Below, one piece after another: positions 4,407 through 5,780 of a stretch of DNA of 5,780 nucleotides. The position numbers and the translations under genes are program-made. The first letter of the stretch is position 1. The number at the start of each line of letters is the position of its first letter. The stretch lies in the NCBI GenBank assembly GCA_009701115.1, contig WLKR01000084.1:1-5780 (forward strand). The letters are read 5' to 3'. The notes under the pieces are model-generated. The model was given only the letters and a program-made list of their open reading frames with translations, made no database searches and was not told the origin of the DNA. The DNA is from Actinomycetota bacterium (GTDB lineage: Bacteria > Actinomycetota > Acidimicrobiia > Acidimicrobiales > RAAP-2).

Positions 4407-5054
4407 ATGGCACTTAAGAACGTAGAAAGCCGGCTCGAGCGCCTCTTTGACCGCACCTTTGCGAAGGGGCTGCGCTCACACGTCCAGCCCATTGAGATCG
4501 CTCAGCGCATCGCTCGGGAACTGGACCTCGCGGCTCGTATCGGTCCCAGCTCGACGATGGCGCCAAATGACATTCGAATCTTCTTGTCGGCGGAGGACAC
4601 CCCCCGATTCCACGGCTTTGAGCAGTCCACCATTGACGAATTGGCCTCCTCGGTGCGCGAACACGCTCTTCAAGAGAGCTACGACTTCGTCGGCCCCGTT
4701 TCGGTGCAGATCTTTGAGGACACGTCACTAACCATGGGCCAACTTGGTATCCGAGTTAATTTTGTTTCCGGCCGTCCCCAGCCCAAATTGGTGAGTATGA
4801 ACGGCGGACAGTACAACTTGAGCGAACGCCCTCAAATCATTGGTCGCACGGCGGAGTGCGACATCATGGTGGCTGACCCCAATGTTTCCCGCCGCCACGC
4901 CGAAATCTGGTCCACCCCCGACGGTGTGGGACTTCGGGACCTGGGCTCCACTAACGGAACCCTGGTCAACGGTCGTCGCATCGAATCGGTGCTGGTGACG
5001 CCTCACGACGAGATCTCCTTTGGTTCACAGCTATTCCGGATTGAGCTGGCCTAA
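4407..5054 (+). CDS. fhaA: FhaA: DUF3662 plus FHA-domain phosphothreonine-binding protein
   Basis: This 215-residue protein has the two domains that define FhaA. Residues 1 to about 120 are the N-terminal DUF3662 (FhaA_N) domain, beginning ALKNVESRLERLFDRTF and ending GQLGIRVNF. Residues about 135-215 are the FHA domain: IIGRTAECDI (144-153), NVSRRHAEI (159-167, with S161 and H164) and LGSTNGTLVNG (179-189, with N183). These residues bind phosphothreonine on targets of Ser/Thr kinases. In mycobacteria FhaA is linked to cell-wall synthesis control. Here the linker between the domains is only about 15 residues, far shorter than the roughly 527-residue mycobacterial protein. The ATG at 4407 was chosen because the DUF3662 domain starts immediately; a TTG at 4362 would add 15 residues without domain support. 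It leads an operon with fhaB and pstP. Confidence 0.92.
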   Translation: MALKNVESRLERLFDRTFAKGLRSHVQPIEIAQRIARELDLAARIGPSSTMAPNDIRIFLSAEDTPRFHGFEQSTIDELASSVREHALQESYDFVGPVSVQIFEDTSLTMGQLGIRVNFVSGRPQPKLVSMNGGQYNLSERPQIIGRTAECDIMVADPNVSRRHAEIWSTPDGVGLRDLGSTNGTLVNGRRIESVLVTPHDEISFGSQLFRIELA

Positions 5055-5496
5055 CTTGCTCGTCGCTGCGTCGGCCTACGCCACGATTGTCCGGCCACTC
5101 CAAATCCTTGTCCTTCTGGGCGTAATTCTCTTTTTCGTGCGCGTGCTCTCAATTGCGACCGAGGAGATGCGACCACCCAAGGAAGAGACTGGTCGCCGCC
5201 GCCGCCGGCCACTGACACTCGCCTTCATGGAGCCCGAAGCCCAGGCCGGTGAGCGCATCGAAATTTCTAACCCCGTGGTGCTGGGGCGAGGAGCGCCAAG
5301 CGACATCGTTCTTGATGACACCTACTTGTCAACACAACACGCACGATTCTCAGTCGATGACGGTGACCTCTTCATTGAAGATCTCGGTTCACGCAATGGT
5401 TCCTACGTCAATGCCGAACCCGTTATTCACCGCACCCAACTCTTGAAGGGTGACGTGATTCAGATTGGCAACGTGATTTTGGAAGTTGTTCGATGA
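5041..5496 (+). CDS. fhaB: FhaB: membrane-anchored FHA-domain protein
   Basis: The protein has a hydrophobic N-terminal membrane segment (about residues 16-36, PLQILVLLGVILFFVRVL), a basic linker with GRRRRR (51-56), and a C-terminal FHA domain. The domain shows VVLGRGAPSDIVL (79-91), YLSTQHARF (95-103, S97 and H100) and LGSRNGSYVN (115-124, N119). This is the FhaB (FipA) architecture: a cytoplasmic phosphothreonine reader tethered to the membrane, normally beside PstP and the PknA/PknB kinases. The start is uncertain because no ATG or GTG is available before the membrane segment. I use TTG at 5041, overlapping fhaA by 14 bases. TTG at 5020, with a weak CGAGA six bases upstream, and TTG at 5056, just past the fhaA stop, are alternatives. 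The stop overlaps the pstP start (ATGA). Confidence 0.88.
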   Translation: MSWPNLLVAASAYATIVRPLQILVLLGVILFFVRVLSIATEEMRPPKEETGRRRRRPLTLAFMEPEAQAGERIEISNPVVLGRGAPSDIVLDDTYLSTQHARFSVDDGDLFIEDLGSRNGSYVNAEPVIHRTQLLKGDVIQIGNVILEVVR

Positions 5497-5780
5497 CAAC
5501 GTGGCGTAGTGCAATCGCAACCAATGTCGGTCTTGTTCGTGAGGCGAATGAAGACGCCGTTGCGGCGACTGACCGTATGGTCGTGGTGGCCGACGGTATG
5601 GGTGGTCACGCGGCTGGAGAAGTGGCCTCCGAGCTCGCGGTTTCAGTCTTTGCTCGTGCGATTACCAGCGAGCCATCGGTCGCCGGCCTCAATGCCGCTC
5701 TGCACATCGTGAATCAGGCCATCTTGGACGACGCGCTTGCACACCCCGAGCGTGCGGGCATGGGCACCACTCTGACGGCC
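5493..5780 (+). CDS. pstP: PstP-type PP2C Ser/Thr protein phosphatase, N-terminal part (3' end outside window)
   Basis: The frame is open from the ATG at 5493 to the window edge, giving 96 codons. It shows PP2C motifs in order: NVGLVREANEDA (residues 11-22), with E20 and D21 at the first metal-binding motif; VVADGMGGHAAGEVAS (31-46), with D34 as the main metal ligand; and GMGTTLTA (89-96). These belong to the catalytic core that binds two manganese or magnesium ions and removes phosphate from serine and threonine. In actinobacteria PstP opposes PknA and PknB, and is usually followed by rodA, pbpA and the kinases, which would lie beyond this window. Its start overlaps the fhaB stop by four bases, so the two genes are coupled. 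Confidence 0.93.
   Translation, partial: MTTWRSAIATNVGLVREANEDAVAATDRMVVVADGMGGHAAGEVASELAVSVFARAITSEPSVAGLNAALHIVNQAILDDALAHPERAGMGTTLTA

Noticed and set aside
4397..4418. Two CTTAAG hexamers flanking the fhaA start as an operator
   Set aside because: Each is only a 6-bp restriction-site-like palindrome; the second lies in the coding sequence and chance is a sufficient explanation.
5509..5712. 67-residue open frame inside the start of pstP
   Set aside because: It is an out-of-frame shadow; the frame from 5493 carries clear PP2C motifs.
1..5780. CRISPR arrays, inverted-repeat transposons or insertion sequences
   Set aside because: No regularly spaced repeats, transposase-like proteins or terminal inverted repeats with target duplications were found on either strand.

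Overview
The window looks like a chromosomal segment from a high-to-moderate GC actinobacterium, possibly of the class Acidimicrobiia (this class assignment is inference). The strongest evidence is the fhaA-fhaB-pstP cluster at the right end, with a divergent class II tRNA-Leu(CAG) directly upstream. The same arrangement next to the Ser/Thr kinase and cell-division locus is known from mycobacteria. The backbone genes are about 60% GC by hand count and appear to use leaderless, TANNNT-type starts.

Layout. 1-474: C-terminal half of an ABC-F type duplicated-ATPase protein, cut by the window edge. 557-1528: an extended short-chain dehydrogenase (NAD-dependent epimerase family). 1534-2748 (minus): an unusual two-domain protein joining a DUF6884-like N-terminal domain to a GIY-YIG nuclease-like domain; it converges on the epimerase with only 5 bp between the stops. 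2861-3223: a small VOC (glyoxalase-fold) protein, divergent from the nuclease gene. 3257-4253: a very small tRNA-associated element of 978 bp, bounded by two perfect 19-bp direct repeats. The right repeat is the 3' end of the tRNA-Leu gene, from the T-loop to the encoded CCA. Its only genes are a translationally coupled pair, a helix-turn-helix protein (3440-3760) and a PIN-domain RNase (3757-4164), which look like a toxin-antitoxin module. It carries no integrase. 4235-4320 (minus): the intact tRNA-Leu(CAG). 4407-5780: fhaA, fhaB and the start of pstP in one tightly packed operon.

How the genes work together. The right-hand operon belongs to phosphothreonine signalling: two FHA-domain readers plus the PP2C phosphatase that reverses Ser/Thr kinase phosphorylation, normally tied to septal and lateral cell-wall growth. 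The middle (1534-4234) is an accessory zone inserted between the epimerase and the tRNA/fhaA border. It has lower GC and genes of unrelated function: a putative nuclease, a VOC protein and a TA module. The TA pair has its own promoter, TTGCGA-18-TAAACT, and each hexamer lies in or overlaps a perfect palindrome, which fits autorepression by the HTH protein.

The most interesting signal is the 978-bp tRNA-bounded TA mini-island without an integrase. The most interesting single protein is the DUF6884/GIY-YIG fusion. No stretch longer than 300 bases lacks a gene.
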